Numbered from the stretch's first letter, positions 1 to 8,640 are shown. The stretch: 64,000 nucleotides of DNA from Stappia sediminis (GCF_009826895.1 NZ_WUMV01000001.1:620001-684000); one strand, 5' to 3'. Numbers and translations are program-made. The notes: generated by a model not told the origin, from the sequence alone.

Positions 1-1
1 C

Positions 2-247
2 ATCATGGCGCGCCATGTGGTCGGCGCAAGCTTCGACGAATTGCGGGACCTGCGCGAAACCATGCGAAAAATGCTGAAGGAAAACGGACCGCCGCCGGAA
101 GGCCGGTTCGAGGACTGCAAGTACCTGGAACCCGTGCGCGACTACAAGGCACGTCATGCTTCGACCATGCTGACTTTCGATGCGGTGGTCGATGCAATCG
201 ACCGGATCGACAGGAAAGCGGGCCTGGAGGAAGTCGTTTCCGGCTGA
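2..247 (+). CDS. NifU/SufU-like Fe-S cluster scaffold, C-terminal part
   Basis: The frame is already open at the left edge, so only about the last 80 residues are here and the ATG at 5 is an internal Met. The visible stretch matches the tail of the roughly 150-residue alphaproteobacterial NifU-like scaffold: MARHVVG, MLKENGPPPEGRF, PVRDYKARHAS and FDAVVDAID in that order. Such proteins hold a nascent Fe-S cluster in the cytoplasm and pass it to apo-proteins. The ligand cysteines of the family lie upstream and are out of view, so catalytic integrity cannot be judged. A strong stem-loop follows the stop codon. Confidence 0.8.
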   Translation: MMARHVVGASFDELRDLRETMRKMLKENGPPPEGRFEDCKYLEPVRDYKARHASTMLTFDAVVDAIDRIDRKAGLEEVVSG

Positions 248-267
248 AATCCAGAAGGAATATCAAC

Positions 268-305
268 AAAAAGGGCCGCGCGGTGCGCGGCCCTTTCTCT
301 TTTTC
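268..305. terminator. Bidirectional intrinsic terminator
   Basis: GGGCCGCGC and GCGCGGCCC form a perfect 9-bp stem around a 3-nt loop (273-293), with A-rich sequence on the left and a T-rich tract on the right. It sits between the convergent scaffold gene and the BCCT gene and could stop transcripts from both sides. Confidence 0.85.
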
Positions 306-315
306 GCGACAAGCT

Positions 316-1932
316 TCAGCGGGGTTCGGTAATAAGTCCCTTGACGATCGCATAGCATGCAAGAAGCAGGATGAGCGTGAAGGGAAGCCCGGTCGATACC
401 GCCGCCGCCTGCAACGCGCCGAGGCCGCCTCCCAGAAGCAGTGCGATCGCCACGAGCCCTTCAAAGCAAGCCCAGAACACGCGCTGCGGCACGGGGGCGT
501 CGACCTTGCCGCCCGCGGTGATCGTATCGATCACCAGGGAGCCTGAGTCCGAAGACGTCACGAAGAACACGATCACCAGAACGATGCCGAGGAACGACGT
601 GATCTGCGCCAGCGGCAACTGATCGAGCATGACGAAGAGCTTGAGCTCAAGGGATGCGTCGGAAACGGCGGTGTATCCGTCGTTGACGATCTGGCTGATG
701 GCCGTGCCGCCGAAAGCGGTCATCCAGAAGACCGATACGAGCGAGGGAATGATCAGCACGCAGGTAATGAATTCGCGCACCGTACGCCCGCGCGAGACAC
801 GCGCGATGAACATGCCGACGAACGGCGACCAGGAAATCCACCATGCCCAGTAGAACGCCGTCCAGCCCTGGCGGAAGTTGTCGTCCGCCCGGCCGAACGG
901 GTTGGAGAGCGAGGGAAGATATTCGGCATAGGCGCCGAGGTTCGCGAAGAAACCGCGAATGATTTCTCCCGTCGGGCCGACGATGGTCACGAACAGCAAG
1001 AGCAGCGCGGCAAGCACCATGTTGATTTCCGACAGGCGCTTGACGCCCGCATCGAGGCCGGCAACGACAGAAATAAGCGCGACCGCCGTGATGCCGATGA
1101 TCAGGAAGACCTTGGACGTGTCCGTCACGGTCCAGCCGAAGAGGAACTCAAGGCCCGCGTTTGCCTGTTCGGCGCCGAAGCCGAGAGACGTCGCAAGGCC
1201 GAAGAGCGTGGCAAAGACCGCCAGCGTGTCGATGATGTGTCCCGTCCAGCCCCACACCCGTTCGCCGAAGATCGGGTAAAAGATCGAGCGGATCGTCAGC
1301 GGCAAGCCCTTGTTATAGGAGAAAAGGGCAAGCGCCAGCGCGACGACGGCATATATAGCCCACGGGTGCAGGCCCCAGTGGAAGATCGTCGCCGCCATGC
1401 CAAGGCGCTGGGCTTCCGTTTGGTCACCTGCGGCACCTGCCAGCGGCGCCCAGCTGTCCGGCGACCCGGCTCCTTCGGCAAAGGACGAGGAGAAATGCGA
1501 GATCGGTTCGGAAACGCCGTAGAACATGAGCCCGATGCCCATGCCGGCGGCAAAGAGCATCGCGAACCAGCCGGAATAGGAATATTCCGGAACGGCTTCC
1601 GTCCCGCCAAGGCGAACCTTGCCGAGCGGGGTAACGATCAGCACAAGGCAGAGAATGACGAAAACGTTCGCCGCGGACAGGAAGAACCAGTCGAAGATTG
1701 ACGTGATCGTGCCGCGCAGATCGTTGAAGAACGGACCGGCGGCCTCCTGGAAGGCGAGGGTCAGGAATACGAAAGCGACGATCGTGAGCCCGGAAATCAT
1801 GAAGACCGGGTTGTGGATGTCGAGGCCGAACGGCCCGATGCTGGCTTGTATGTTGTCCTGGCCTACCTCGTATTCGGTATCGATAACATTGGCTTCCCCG
1901 TCGGGGCTTAGCATGTCGGCTTGATCGGACAT
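316..1932 (-). CDS. BCCT family betaine/choline/carnitine-type transporter
   Basis: A 538-residue inner-membrane secondary transporter of the BCCT family, which imports quaternary ammonium osmolytes or related zwitterions using an ion gradient. After a polar N-terminus of about 35 residues there is the usual run of about 12 hydrophobic segments, with the family signature around AFYWAWWISWSPFVG and the following FIARVSRGRT stretch. Length is normal for the family. It lies 53 bp downstream of a universal stress protein gene on the same strand, so the two are probably co-transcribed. Substrate cannot be set from sequence alone; betaine, choline, carnitine or DMSP are all possible. Confidence 0.92.
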   Translation of the reverse strand: MSDQADMLSPDGEANVIDTEYEVGQDNIQASIGPFGLDIHNPVFMISGLTIVAFVFLTLAFQEAAGPFFNDLRGTITSIFDWFFLSAANVFVILCLVLIVTPLGKVRLGGTEAVPEYSYSGWFAMLFAAGMGIGLMFYGVSEPISHFSSSFAEGAGSPDSWAPLAGAAGDQTEAQRLGMAATIFHWGLHPWAIYAVVALALALFSYNKGLPLTIRSIFYPIFGERVWGWTGHIIDTLAVFATLFGLATSLGFGAEQANAGLEFLFGWTVTDTSKVFLIIGITAVALISVVAGLDAGVKRLSEINMVLAALLLLFVTIVGPTGEIIRGFFANLGAYAEYLPSLSNPFGRADDNFRQGWTAFYWAWWISWSPFVGMFIARVSRGRTVREFITCVLIIPSLVSVFWMTAFGGTAISQIVNDGYTAVSDASLELKLFVMLDQLPLAQITSFLGIVLVIVFFVTSSDSGSLVIDTITAGGKVDAPVPQRVFWACFEGLVAIALLLGGGLGALQAAAVSTGLPFTLILLLACYAIVKGLITEPR

Positions 1933-1985
1933 CGTCTCTTACTCTTTTGTTGGATATTTGACGAAAGGGTGCGGCGTATGGGCGC

Positions 1986-2399
1986 TTAGCGCACGACCAG
2001 AACCGATACGGGTGCGTGCGATGCGAGGTAGCCCGCATTCGACGCGAAAATGTGCTCCGGAACGCCAGGAACATGCGAAGCCATGACGACAAGGTCGGCT
2101 CCGGTTTCGTTCAATGCGGACAGGAGCGTTTCATCGAGATCGATGCTCGGATCGTGGCTGATCTTCGTAAGCGACGATGCGTCGATCCCGCGTTTTGCAG
2201 CCTCGTCCTTGACAAAGGCGTCGAGCTTGGACTGGAACTCTTTCGGAGTGTGAGCCACCGGCCCCGGAGTGGTCGCCGTTATCCCGACATAACACACTGG
2301 AATCTCGTAATGCCTGGAAAGATCGGCGGCGGTCGTCAGCGCCTTGTCCAGACGGTCCGCGTGTGCAAGATCTACGGGGACCATGATTTTCTTGTACAT
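1986..2399 (-). CDS. Universal stress protein (UspA family)
   Basis: A 137-residue single-domain cytoplasmic Usp protein. It begins with the hallmark YKKIMVPVDLAH strand and ends with the usual APVSVLVVR strand, with DLVVMASH before the nucleotide-loop region. The classical ATP-binding GxxGxxxxxxxxxGS pattern is not clearly met (the loop reads SHVPGVPEHIFASNAG), so it may not bind ATP. The start at 2399 is chosen over an ATG 27 bp upstream because GGAGG sits 6 bp before it. It is the promoter-proximal gene of a probable operon with the BCCT transporter; small Usp proteins are known partners of osmolyte transporters (for example TeaD), which suggests a modulatory role. Confidence 0.88.
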   Translation of the reverse strand: MYKKIMVPVDLAHADRLDKALTTAADLSRHYEIPVCYVGITATTPGPVAHTPKEFQSKLDAFVKDEAAKRGIDASSLTKISHDPSIDLDETLLSALNETGADLVVMASHVPGVPEHIFASNAGYLASHAPVSVLVVR

Positions 2400-2721
2400 A
2401 TTTTGCCTCCGAACGGTTGAGTTCATGGCTCGGGTTCAAAACCTTGTGCGACGGCAACCGATTTCGCCTGACAAGCCCGGTTACAGGCGGCTTCGCGTGC
2501 CCTCCGCACCGCCGTATTCCGAAAGCGTAGATCTTGAATTCGAACAGCCAAGACAAGTCAAACAATGAAGATGCCGTACACATTCAGTATTGAAGCTTGC
2601 GAATTGAATGATTCATTTGATTCAGACATCGATTTGCACGGAACCGACATCGCCGAATGCAGTTGATTATACTGCGGTGCAACAAGGAAGAGGGCGCATA
2701 GCACGTGGGAACGAGCAGCGA
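2400..2721. other. Intergenic region between divergent usp and yidD
   Basis: About 320 bp without a credible gene. It must hold the promoters of the leftward usp-BCCT pair and of yidD. The part around 2570-2650 is AT-richer than its surroundings. No convincing operator dyad was seen. Confidence 0.5.
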
Positions 2722-3057
2722 ATGACACACCAGTTGCTATACGTTTGTCGCAGATTGCCATCCCTCTTGGCAAGGGGGGCTATCCAAATCTATCGGCATA
2801 CGTTCTCGCTGTTTTTGGGAAGAAGCTGCCGCTATGCGCCCACTTGCTCGGAATATACGGAGGGCGCGATTGCGCGTTTCGGCTTGTGGAAAGGTGGCTG
2901 GATGGGGCTGGCGCGCATCATGCGCTGCCGTCCCGGCGGGGCGAGCGGATTCGATCCAGTGCCCGAAAACCTTCCCGAAAACGCCTGCTGGTATTTGCCG
3001 TGGCGCTATGGAGACTGGCGTGGCGAGAATATCGAATCAAGCGCACGGCTTGATTGA
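2722..3057 (+). CDS. yidD: Membrane protein insertion efficiency factor YidD
   Basis: A 111-residue member of the small YidD (HaA) family. It contains the diagnostic IQIYRHTFS segment, then CRYAPTCSEYT with the conserved cysteines, GLWKGGW, RIMRCRPGG and FDPVP. YidD sits at the inner face of the membrane and helps YidC-dependent insertion of membrane proteins. The start at 2722 is chosen because the family begins close to the amphipathic segment; upstream in-frame codons do not resemble the family. It converges with the lytic transglycosylase gene, the two stops being only 7 bp apart. Confidence 0.93.
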   Translation: MTHQLLYVCRRLPSLLARGAIQIYRHTFSLFLGRSCRYAPTCSEYTEGAIARFGLWKGGWMGLARIMRCRPGGASGFDPVPENLPENACWYLPWRYGDWRGENIESSARLD

Positions 3058-3064
3058 AATTCGT

Positions 3065-4261
3065 TCAGCGCCCTCCGAGTGCTCGGTAGATCTTCGTTCC
3101 CGGCCGCCCGGTCTGGGTCATGCCGAAACGCGCTTCCGCCTGCTTGATGCCTGCGCGCGTCGCGGGGCCGACCTTGCCGTCGGGCTCGCCGATGTCGTAG
3201 CCGGCGCGCAGCAACAGCTTTTGCAGTTGCAGGCGCTGCGCGCGTGAGAGACCAGGGTCATTCGTCGGCCACGCGGTGGAGAATGCGCCTTGCCCCTTAA
3301 GCCGGTCCGACAGATGGGATATCGCCAACGCGTAGGATTCCGCGACGTTGTAGGAGTAGATCGCGTTGAAATTCCGGAAAGTGAGGAACGCCGGCCCGTT
3401 GCGCCCCGCGGGAAGCAGAAGCGCTGCCTTGGTCCCTCCGCCGACGCGTTTGCCGTTGAGCGCGGTGATGCCTCGCTTGCCCCAGGTGGAGAGGGAGGCG
3501 GTACGCTTTCGCCCCGAAGGCCCCTTGTACCCGCGCGGAATCTTGACCTCGAACCCCCAGGGTTCACCCTTGCGCCAGCCCGCCTTGCGCAGGTAATTTG
3601 CGGTCGAGGCGAGCGCATCCGCTTCTGACCGGACAAGGTCTGCGTGCTTGTCGCCGTCGAAATCGACAGCGAGCCTTCGATAGGTCGATGGCATGAACTG
3701 CGTCTGGCCGAAGGCGCCTGCCCATGAGCCGTTGAGGTCCTTCAGCGCGACATCCCCGCGCGAGGCGATTTTCAGGACCTCGAAAAGTTCGGAACGGAAA
3801 TATTTCGCCCGCCGCCCCGCACAGGCGAGATTGGCGAGCGAATGCGGCACGAAAAAATCGCCGGTTTCCTGCCCGTAGTCGCTTTCAACGCCCCACACCG
3901 CCAGAACGACGTAGCGGTCGACGCCGTAGGTCCGCTCCACCGCGCGGAGCGTGCGGTCGTACTTGCGCAGCATCTTCTTGCCGTCGGATATCCGCTCGTC
4001 GTCGACGAGAAATGCCATGTAGTCCCAGATCGGCGTCTTGTATTCCGGCTGGCTTGTCGAAAAACGGATCACCTTTTCATCGTAGGCGACGTTGCTGAGG
4101 GCTGCCTGCGCGACACGCGGGTCAACCCCGGCATTGATAGCCTGAGCTTTCAGGTTTTCGATGCAGGATTGAAACCCGGCCGCCCGTGACTCGAATGATC
4201 CGGCCGAAACCGCGATGGCGAATACGGCGGCGAGGCATTTCAAGCGCTGGAAGGCGAGCAT
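3065..4261 (-). CDS. Lytic murein transglycosylase (MltB type) with C-terminal peptidoglycan-binding domain
   Basis: A 398-residue exported protein. The first 26 or so residues (MLAFQRLKCLAAVF...) form a signal peptide. Residues about 30-320 form an MltB-like catalytic domain with the catalytic Glu in VWGVESDYGQ and the family motif GAFGQTQFMPST. The last 60 residues (RAQRLQLQKLLLRAGYDIGEPDGKVGPATR) are a PG_binding_1 domain. It cleaves glycan strands giving 1,6-anhydromuramyl ends. The start at 4261 is chosen because it gives a proper signal peptide and an AGGA ribosome site; a longer frame would run into rsuA. Confidence 0.92.
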   Translation of the reverse strand: MLAFQRLKCLAAVFAIAVSAGSFESRAAGFQSCIENLKAQAINAGVDPRVAQAALSNVAYDEKVIRFSTSQPEYKTPIWDYMAFLVDDERISDGKKMLRKYDRTLRAVERTYGVDRYVVLAVWGVESDYGQETGDFFVPHSLANLACAGRRAKYFRSELFEVLKIASRGDVALKDLNGSWAGAFGQTQFMPSTYRRLAVDFDGDKHADLVRSEADALASTANYLRKAGWRKGEPWGFEVKIPRGYKGPSGRKRTASLSTWGKRGITALNGKRVGGGTKAALLLPAGRNGPAFLTFRNFNAIYSYNVAESYALAISHLSDRLKGQGAFSTAWPTNDPGLSRAQRLQLQKLLLRAGYDIGEPDGKVGPATRAGIKQAEARFGMTQTGRPGTKIYRALGGR

Positions 4262-4340
4262 GGCGCATCCTGCTTCCGGTTGACTGAGCGGAAGCAGTCT
4301 AGCGTTCATCGACCGGCCTGTCAGTGAGACTTGCGGAAAA

Positions 4341-5042
4341 TCAGGAGGGCAATATTTTCGCGATATCGCTCTTGTCGCAAAGCCGCCAATGGCCTTCCTC
4401 AAGCCCGTCGAGTGTCAACTCGCCGATCTTCGAGCGATGAAGCGCCTCGACGTGGTTTCCCACTGCCGCGAACATGCGCCTGACCTGGTGGTAGCGGCCC
4501 TCGTGCAGGGTCAGCCTCGCGCATTTCTCGCCGATGACTTCCATTTCGGCTGGCAGGAGCGGCGTTTTTTCCGAATTAAGCATCAGGCTGCCGGAGGCGA
4601 AGATATCACCCTCGTTGCCTTCCAGCGGGCGTGCAAGCGTGACTTCGTAGATCTTCGCAACGTTCGACTTCGGCGAAATGATCTTGTGCAGCAGAGTGCC
4701 GTCATCTGTCAGGAGAAGCAGGCCGGACGTGTCCCGATCGAGCCTGCCGACAGTCGACATCGCCGGTTTGCGAAAGCGGAAACGGTCCGGCAGCAGCTCG
4801 TAGACGAGCCGGCCCTGGTCGTGCGAGGAGCAGGTATAGCCGGCGGGCTTGTTGAGCAGGATCACGCTGCCCTGAGGCGGGTCGAGCGGTTTATCGTCTA
4901 TCCGTATCGCTTCATGCGGGATGAGTTCGTGGTCGGAAAGGGCGCGTCCATCGGTGTCGGTGACGCGCTTTTGGCGGATAAGCCGCTGCACGTCCTTGCG
5001 GCTGCCGTAGCCGAGATTGGCGAGATGCCTGACGAGCTTCAT
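4341..5042 (-). CDS. rsuA: 16S rRNA pseudouridine synthase RsuA
   Basis: A 233-residue protein with an N-terminal S4 RNA-binding domain (residues 1-45, KLVRHLANLGYGSRKDVQRLI) and a pseudouridine synthase domain with the catalytic Asp in GRLDRDTSGLLLLT. The tail EGRYHQVRRMFAAVG is typical of the RsuA/RluB/E/F group. RsuA makes pseudouridine 516 in 16S rRNA; RluE or RluF specificity is not excluded by motif alone. It overlaps the rsmC-like gene by 4 bp, so the two are translationally coupled and form an rRNA-modification pair. Confidence 0.9.
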   Translation of the reverse strand: MKLVRHLANLGYGSRKDVQRLIRQKRVTDTDGRALSDHELIPHEAIRIDDKPLDPPQGSVILLNKPAGYTCSSHDQGRLVYELLPDRFRFRKPAMSTVGRLDRDTSGLLLLTDDGTLLHKIISPKSNVAKIYEVTLARPLEGNEGDIFASGSLMLNSEKTPLLPAEMEVIGEKCARLTLHEGRYHQVRRMFAAVGNHVEALHRSKIGELTLDGLEEGHWRLCDKSDIAKILPS

Positions 5043-6094
5043 CGCGTTCGCTTGCCTTTGGTCGCGACGATCACCTTGTAGCCGGCCTCGTCGGCAAGGA
5101 CATCGCTCTTCGTGAAATGCTCCTTGATCGTTGCTTCATAAGGAAGCTGGCGGTTGGCGACCATGTAAAGGCTGCCGCCCGGCTTCAGCGCCTTTGCCGC
5201 TTCGCGAATGAAGGCCTGGCCGATATCGGCGCGCGACGCCCTGCTTTCGTGAAAGGGCGGGTTCATGACGATGACATCATAAGGCCCCGACGACAGCCCT
5301 TTCGTGACGTCCTGCCAGAAAAACCCGAGTTTCGGGCCGCCATCCTCTTGAGTGTGGCGCAAGTTCTCGCGCGCGAGATCGAGCGCGCGCGCTTCGGCCT
5401 CATAAAGATCGAGCGAGGCGACATGGGGGCACCGCGCGAGAAGCAGGACGGAAAGGACGCCGATCCCGGCGCCAAGGTCGGCAGCGTGACCCGACAGCGT
5501 GTCGGGCAGCTGTTTGGCGAGGAGAGCTGTACCGGGGTCGATCCTGTCCCAGGCGAAGACGCCGGGGCGGGACATGAACCGCCCGTTGACGATCGGACGG
5601 GGCGTGTCGAGCGACAGCCAGTCGTTCAGGAGCTTTGGGTCTCGCCGCGTTTCATCGGCGTTCGCCCAGAAGACCCTGCATTTGTTCTTGGAAAGGCTCT
5701 CGACGTTGCCGGCAAGCGCCTTCAGGTCGCTTTCTCCGGTCTTGGCGCCTTCCGTGTTCGCCTGGGCGGCGATCACGATGCCGCCATCCGCGGTTCGCGA
5801 CAGCGCTTCGGCCAGAAGCGCGCGCGCTTCCTCGCGCTGGCGGGGCGGCAACACGAGAACGAGCGGAAAGCGTGCGTCGTCTTCGGGCAGCGATGGCGCA
5901 ACCCGTAGGCCCGCTTTTTCGAGCACATCCGCATGCGAACGGAAGCTTTGCACGCAGATCAGACCGCCGGGTGCAAAGTCGCCGAGTGCGGTATCCGCGC
6001 GGGCGCGCAGGAACAACACGGGTTTGTCTTTCGGCCAGTCGAGCTTGCCGGTCGAAAACGGAAGAAGCAGTGTTTTGAGAACGGGATCGGTCAT
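5039..6094 (-). CDS. rsmC: Class I SAM methyltransferase, RsmC-like (16S rRNA G1207 N2)
   Basis: A 351-residue two-domain protein. The C-terminal half has the SAM-binding motif LGAGIGVLSVLLL and the catalytic signature VIVMNPPFHE, which marks exocyclic-amine (N2-guanine or N6-adenine) methyltransferases. The N-terminal half is a degenerate methyltransferase-like domain, as in RsmC. Being in an overlapping pair with rsuA supports an rRNA target. The divergent SDR gene starts 148 bp away. Confident for an RsmC/RlmG-family rRNA methyltransferase; the exact guanine is inferred. Confidence 0.85.
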   Translation of the reverse strand: MTDPVLKTLLLPFSTGKLDWPKDKPVLFLRARADTALGDFAPGGLICVQSFRSHADVLEKAGLRVAPSLPEDDARFPLVLVLPPRQREEARALLAEALSRTADGGIVIAAQANTEGAKTGESDLKALAGNVESLSKNKCRVFWANADETRRDPKLLNDWLSLDTPRPIVNGRFMSRPGVFAWDRIDPGTALLAKQLPDTLSGHAADLGAGIGVLSVLLLARCPHVASLDLYEAEARALDLARENLRHTQEDGGPKLGFFWQDVTKGLSSGPYDVIVMNPPFHESRASRADIGQAFIREAAKALKPGGSLYMVANRQLPYEATIKEHFTKSDVLADEAGYKVIVATKGKRTR

Positions 6095-6241
6095 GATTGG
6101 CGCGGATATAGCCCACTGTGATCCGCATGTCTTGATGGTCTGTACGGAAAACGTGGCCGGAGGTTGCCTTTTGCGGCATGCCGCTCTTTATTCGGCGCAA
6201 TCCTTTCTACACCAAGCAATCCCCGAAAATGGAGTTCGCTC

Positions 6242-7006
6242 ATGCAGGATCTGGCCGGAAAAGCCGTTCTCATCACCGGTGCAAGCCGCGGTATCGGCGC
6301 GGCTGCCGCTCGTGTTTTCGCCGAAGCGGGATCGTCCGTCCTCCTCGCGGCGCGCACGGGCAAGGAGATCGAGGAACTTGCCGGTGAAATCAGGGCGGGC
6401 GGCGGCAAGGCCGAGGCCGTAACTTGCGATGTCTCCAGCTACGCGCAAGTCGAGGCGGCGGTAAACCGGTGCCGGGATGCCTTCGCCAGCATCGATTTTC
6501 TGGTCAACAACGCCGGCGTCATCGATCCGATCGGACCTTTGATCGAGTCCGATCCGCAAGAGTGGGGCAAGGCGACGGATATCAATTACAAGGGGGTTTA
6601 CAACGGGTTGCGCGCCGCACTTCCGCATATGAAGGCGCAAGGCTCGGGCGTCGTCGTCAATATAAGCTCGGGCGCCGCCCACAACGCGCTGGAAGGCTGG
6701 AGCCACTACTGCTCGGCGAAGGCGGCGGCCTATATGCTGACCCGTGCGGCCGATCTTGAGATGAAGGGCACTGGCGTGCGTGTCGTAGGCCTCAGTCCCG
6801 GAACCGTCGCCACATACATGCAAAAGGCGATCAAGGCGTCGGGCATCAATCCGGTCAGCCAGCTGGATCCTTCCGTTCATATCGATCCGTCGTGGGTCGG
6901 CAGGGCGATTGCCTGGCTTTGCACGGGCGACGCGCAAGAGTTCGCCGGCGTGGACGTCTCCTTGCGCGAGGAAGATATCCGCCGCCGCGTCGGTCTGATT
7001 GATTGA
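6242..7006 (+). CDS. SDR family NAD(P)-dependent oxidoreductase
   Basis: A 254-residue classical short-chain dehydrogenase. It has the glycine-rich cofactor motif TGASRGIG near residue 12, the NNAG motif, the catalytic Ser in ISSGAAHN and the YCSAK catalytic pair. An Arg after the second strand (AARTGKEIEEL) suggests NADP(H) preference. The start at 6242 is chosen for a TGGAG ribosome site 6 bp upstream and the usual distance to TGASRGIG. Substrate unknown; nearby genes give no pathway. Confidence 0.9.
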   Translation: MQDLAGKAVLITGASRGIGAAAARVFAEAGSSVLLAARTGKEIEELAGEIRAGGGKAEAVTCDVSSYAQVEAAVNRCRDAFASIDFLVNNAGVIDPIGPLIESDPQEWGKATDINYKGVYNGLRAALPHMKAQGSGVVVNISSGAAHNALEGWSHYCSAKAAAYMLTRAADLEMKGTGVRVVGLSPGTVATYMQKAIKASGINPVSQLDPSVHIDPSWVGRAIAWLCTGDAQEFAGVDVSLREEDIRRRVGLID

Positions 7007-7069
7007 GCCTTGATGCCCGATAATGGTGGCGCCGTCTTTATCAGGCGGCGTTTCCGGATTGATGTATTC

Positions 7070-7087
7070 ACCTATCTACTGATAGGT
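7070..7087. promoter_or_regulatory. Operator-like perfect dyad upstream of the DsbA-family gene
   Basis: ACCTATC-TACT-GATAGGT is a perfect 7+7 bp inverted repeat located 70 bp before the start codon at 7158. Its form resembles TetR-family operators. No TetR gene lies in the window, so the regulator would have to act from elsewhere. Confidence 0.5.
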
Positions 7088-7157
7088 TGGTTGGCGAGGC
7101 TGTAGATTATGCGGACCGTTGAAGCCACCAGGACCCGAGAATTGAAGGAAGCATCTC

Positions 7158-7823
7158 ATGACCGCAAGCGAAACCGGTTCAACCAGAATCAGGGTCGACC
7201 TCGTATCCGATGTCGTCTGCCCCTGGTGCATCGTCGGTTACAAGCAACTGGAGAAGGCGGTCGGGAAATCGGGCGTCGGTGTCGAACTGTACTGGCATCC
7301 TTTCGAACTCAACCCGAAGATGCCGCAAGAGGGGCAGAACCTGCGTGAGCATATCGCCGAGAAGTACGGTACGACTCCGGAACAGAGCGTGGCCGCACGC
7401 GAGAGGCTCACGAATATCGGCGCCGAACTTGGCTTTGCCTTCCGTTACGCCGATGACATGCGCATGTACAATACGTTCCAGGCGCATCAGCTGCTGCATT
7501 GGGCGCAGGAGCAGGGCCGGCAAACCGAACTCAAGCTCGAGCTTTTTTCAACGTTCTTCACGAACCGGAAAGACGTGAGCGATCCGGCCGTTCTGGCGGC
7601 CGCGGCGGGCCGTGTCGGGCTTGATGAGCAGGAAGCGCGCAAGATCCTTGACGAAAATCGCTATGCCGATGCGGTGCGCTCGGAAGAGCGCTTTTGGATC
7701 GAGCGGGGCATTCAGGGTGTGCCGGCTTTCATCCTGAACCGGAAATATCTCGTCTCCGGGGCCCAGGGCGCGGATGCGCTGGCCGAAGTCCTGACGCAAG
7801 TTTCGGCGGAAGAGGCGGCATAG
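7158..7823 (+). CDS. DsbA family oxidoreductase (FrnE-like)
   Basis: A 221-residue thioredoxin-fold protein without a signal peptide, so cytoplasmic. The active site is CPWC in VSDVVCPWCIVGY near residue 22; the FrnE-type tail has ERFWIERGIQGVPAFIL with the cis-Pro loop GVP. FrnE proteins act as thiol-disulfide isomerases in redox or metal stress. It has its own upstream dyad at 7070-7087. A relic of a second copy of its 3' end is found about 0.8 kb downstream. Confidence 0.9.
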   Translation: MTASETGSTRIRVDLVSDVVCPWCIVGYKQLEKAVGKSGVGVELYWHPFELNPKMPQEGQNLREHIAEKYGTTPEQSVAARERLTNIGAELGFAFRYADDMRMYNTFQAHQLLHWAQEQGRQTELKLELFSTFFTNRKDVSDPAVLAAAAGRVGLDEQEARKILDENRYADAVRSEERFWIERGIQGVPAFILNRKYLVSGAQGADALAEVLTQVSAEEAA

Positions 7824-7872
7824 CTTTTCAAAATTTGCCCGCTGCACACTGCGGTTGGGCGAATGAAGCTTT

Positions 7873-7900
7873 CCGCCCGAAGGAATCGTCGCTCGGGCGG
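7873..7900. terminator. Stem-loop between convergent dsbA-like and Spy-like genes
   Basis: CCGCCCGA and TCGGGCGG form a perfect 8-bp stem with a 12-nt loop, extended imperfectly by flanking AAGCTT/GAAGCT bases. No long T tract follows, so it may be a weak terminator or an mRNA 3' stabiliser. Confidence 0.45.
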
Positions 7901-7916
7901 GAAGCTCGTCGAAATG

Positions 7917-8492
7917 CTACTGCCAGTGTCGGCCGGGACCACGTCCCATTCCCCAGCCGCCACCCATCATCCCGCCCATGCCGACCGCTGGCAGAACGAT
8001 TTCGTCGGCGATTTTCTTCTGGTTTTCGTTCAGCACGGCATAGAGGCTGTCGACGGCACCCTTGATCGCCTTGATCTGTTCAAGGCGCGCTTCCATGTGC
8101 GTTTCGCGTAACGTCAGCAAGTCGGGAAGCGTCATCTTGTCCAATTTGCCGTCGCGAATATCCTGCATCATGCTTCGCATCATGGCATTGTGTGTTTCGG
8201 CCGTGTCGTGAACGACCGTCGAAAGCTCATCCCAGGCTTTCGATTGTTCGTCGGTGATTTTCAACTCGGCCTTCAGGAAGGCCAGTCGTCCATCGACCCG
8301 GTCGAGATAGGCATCGGCGCCATAGCCCATCATCGGGCCGCCCATGCCCCAGCCGCCCATCATGCCCATCATATGGTGTCCGTAGCCGTATCCCGGGCCC
8401 CAGCCGTCGCCCCGGTTTTGCGCCTGCAAGCTCATCGGCGCGGCGAATGCCAATGCAAAGGCAAGAGATACTGCGATTAGCGGGCGTTTCAT
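7917..8492 (-). CDS. Spy/CpxP-like LTxxQ-motif periplasmic protein
   Basis: A 191-residue exported protein: signal peptide (residues 1-25, ending SLQAQ), then a Gly/Met/His-rich stretch (HHMMGMMGGWGMGGPMMG), an alpha-helical core with KITDEQSKAW and LNENQKK, the two positions of the LTxxQ repeats, and another Gly/Met-rich tail. The Met/His-rich ends could bind copper or other soft metals. Family members are periplasmic chaperones or metal-stress sensors. AAGGAG lies at good distance before the start. Confidence 0.8.
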   Translation of the reverse strand: MKRPLIAVSLAFALAFAAPMSLQAQNRGDGWGPGYGYGHHMMGMMGGWGMGGPMMGYGADAYLDRVDGRLAFLKAELKITDEQSKAWDELSTVVHDTAETHNAMMRSMMQDIRDGKLDKMTLPDLLTLRETHMEARLEQIKAIKGAVDSLYAVLNENQKKIADEIVLPAVGMGGMMGGGWGMGRGPGRHWQ

Positions 8493-8580
8493 TTCGCAAA
8501 GCTCCTTGGAAAAATGGAGGTTTCAATTTTGCGAAATTATATCGTTCACGCGTGCGCGCGGCATTGATGGATATCAACCT

Positions 8581-8640
8581 CAAGGCGCAGATGCGCCCGA
8601 CGAAGTCTTGACGCAAGTTTCGGCGGAAAAAGCAGCCTGA
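8581..8640 (+). pseudogene. Relic of a duplicated dsbA-like 3' end
   Basis: The sequence translates as GADAPDEVLTQVSAEKAA and stops, against GADALAEVLTQVSAEEAA at the end of the DsbA-family gene at 7158-7823. The DNA match is close (GACGCAAGTTTCGGCGGAA is identical). Nothing upstream at 8493-8580 continues the homology. It is the tail of a former tandem copy. Confidence 0.8.

Noticed and set aside
4262..4402. Longer start for the MltB-type gene
   Set aside because: It would overlap rsuA and bury the signal peptide.
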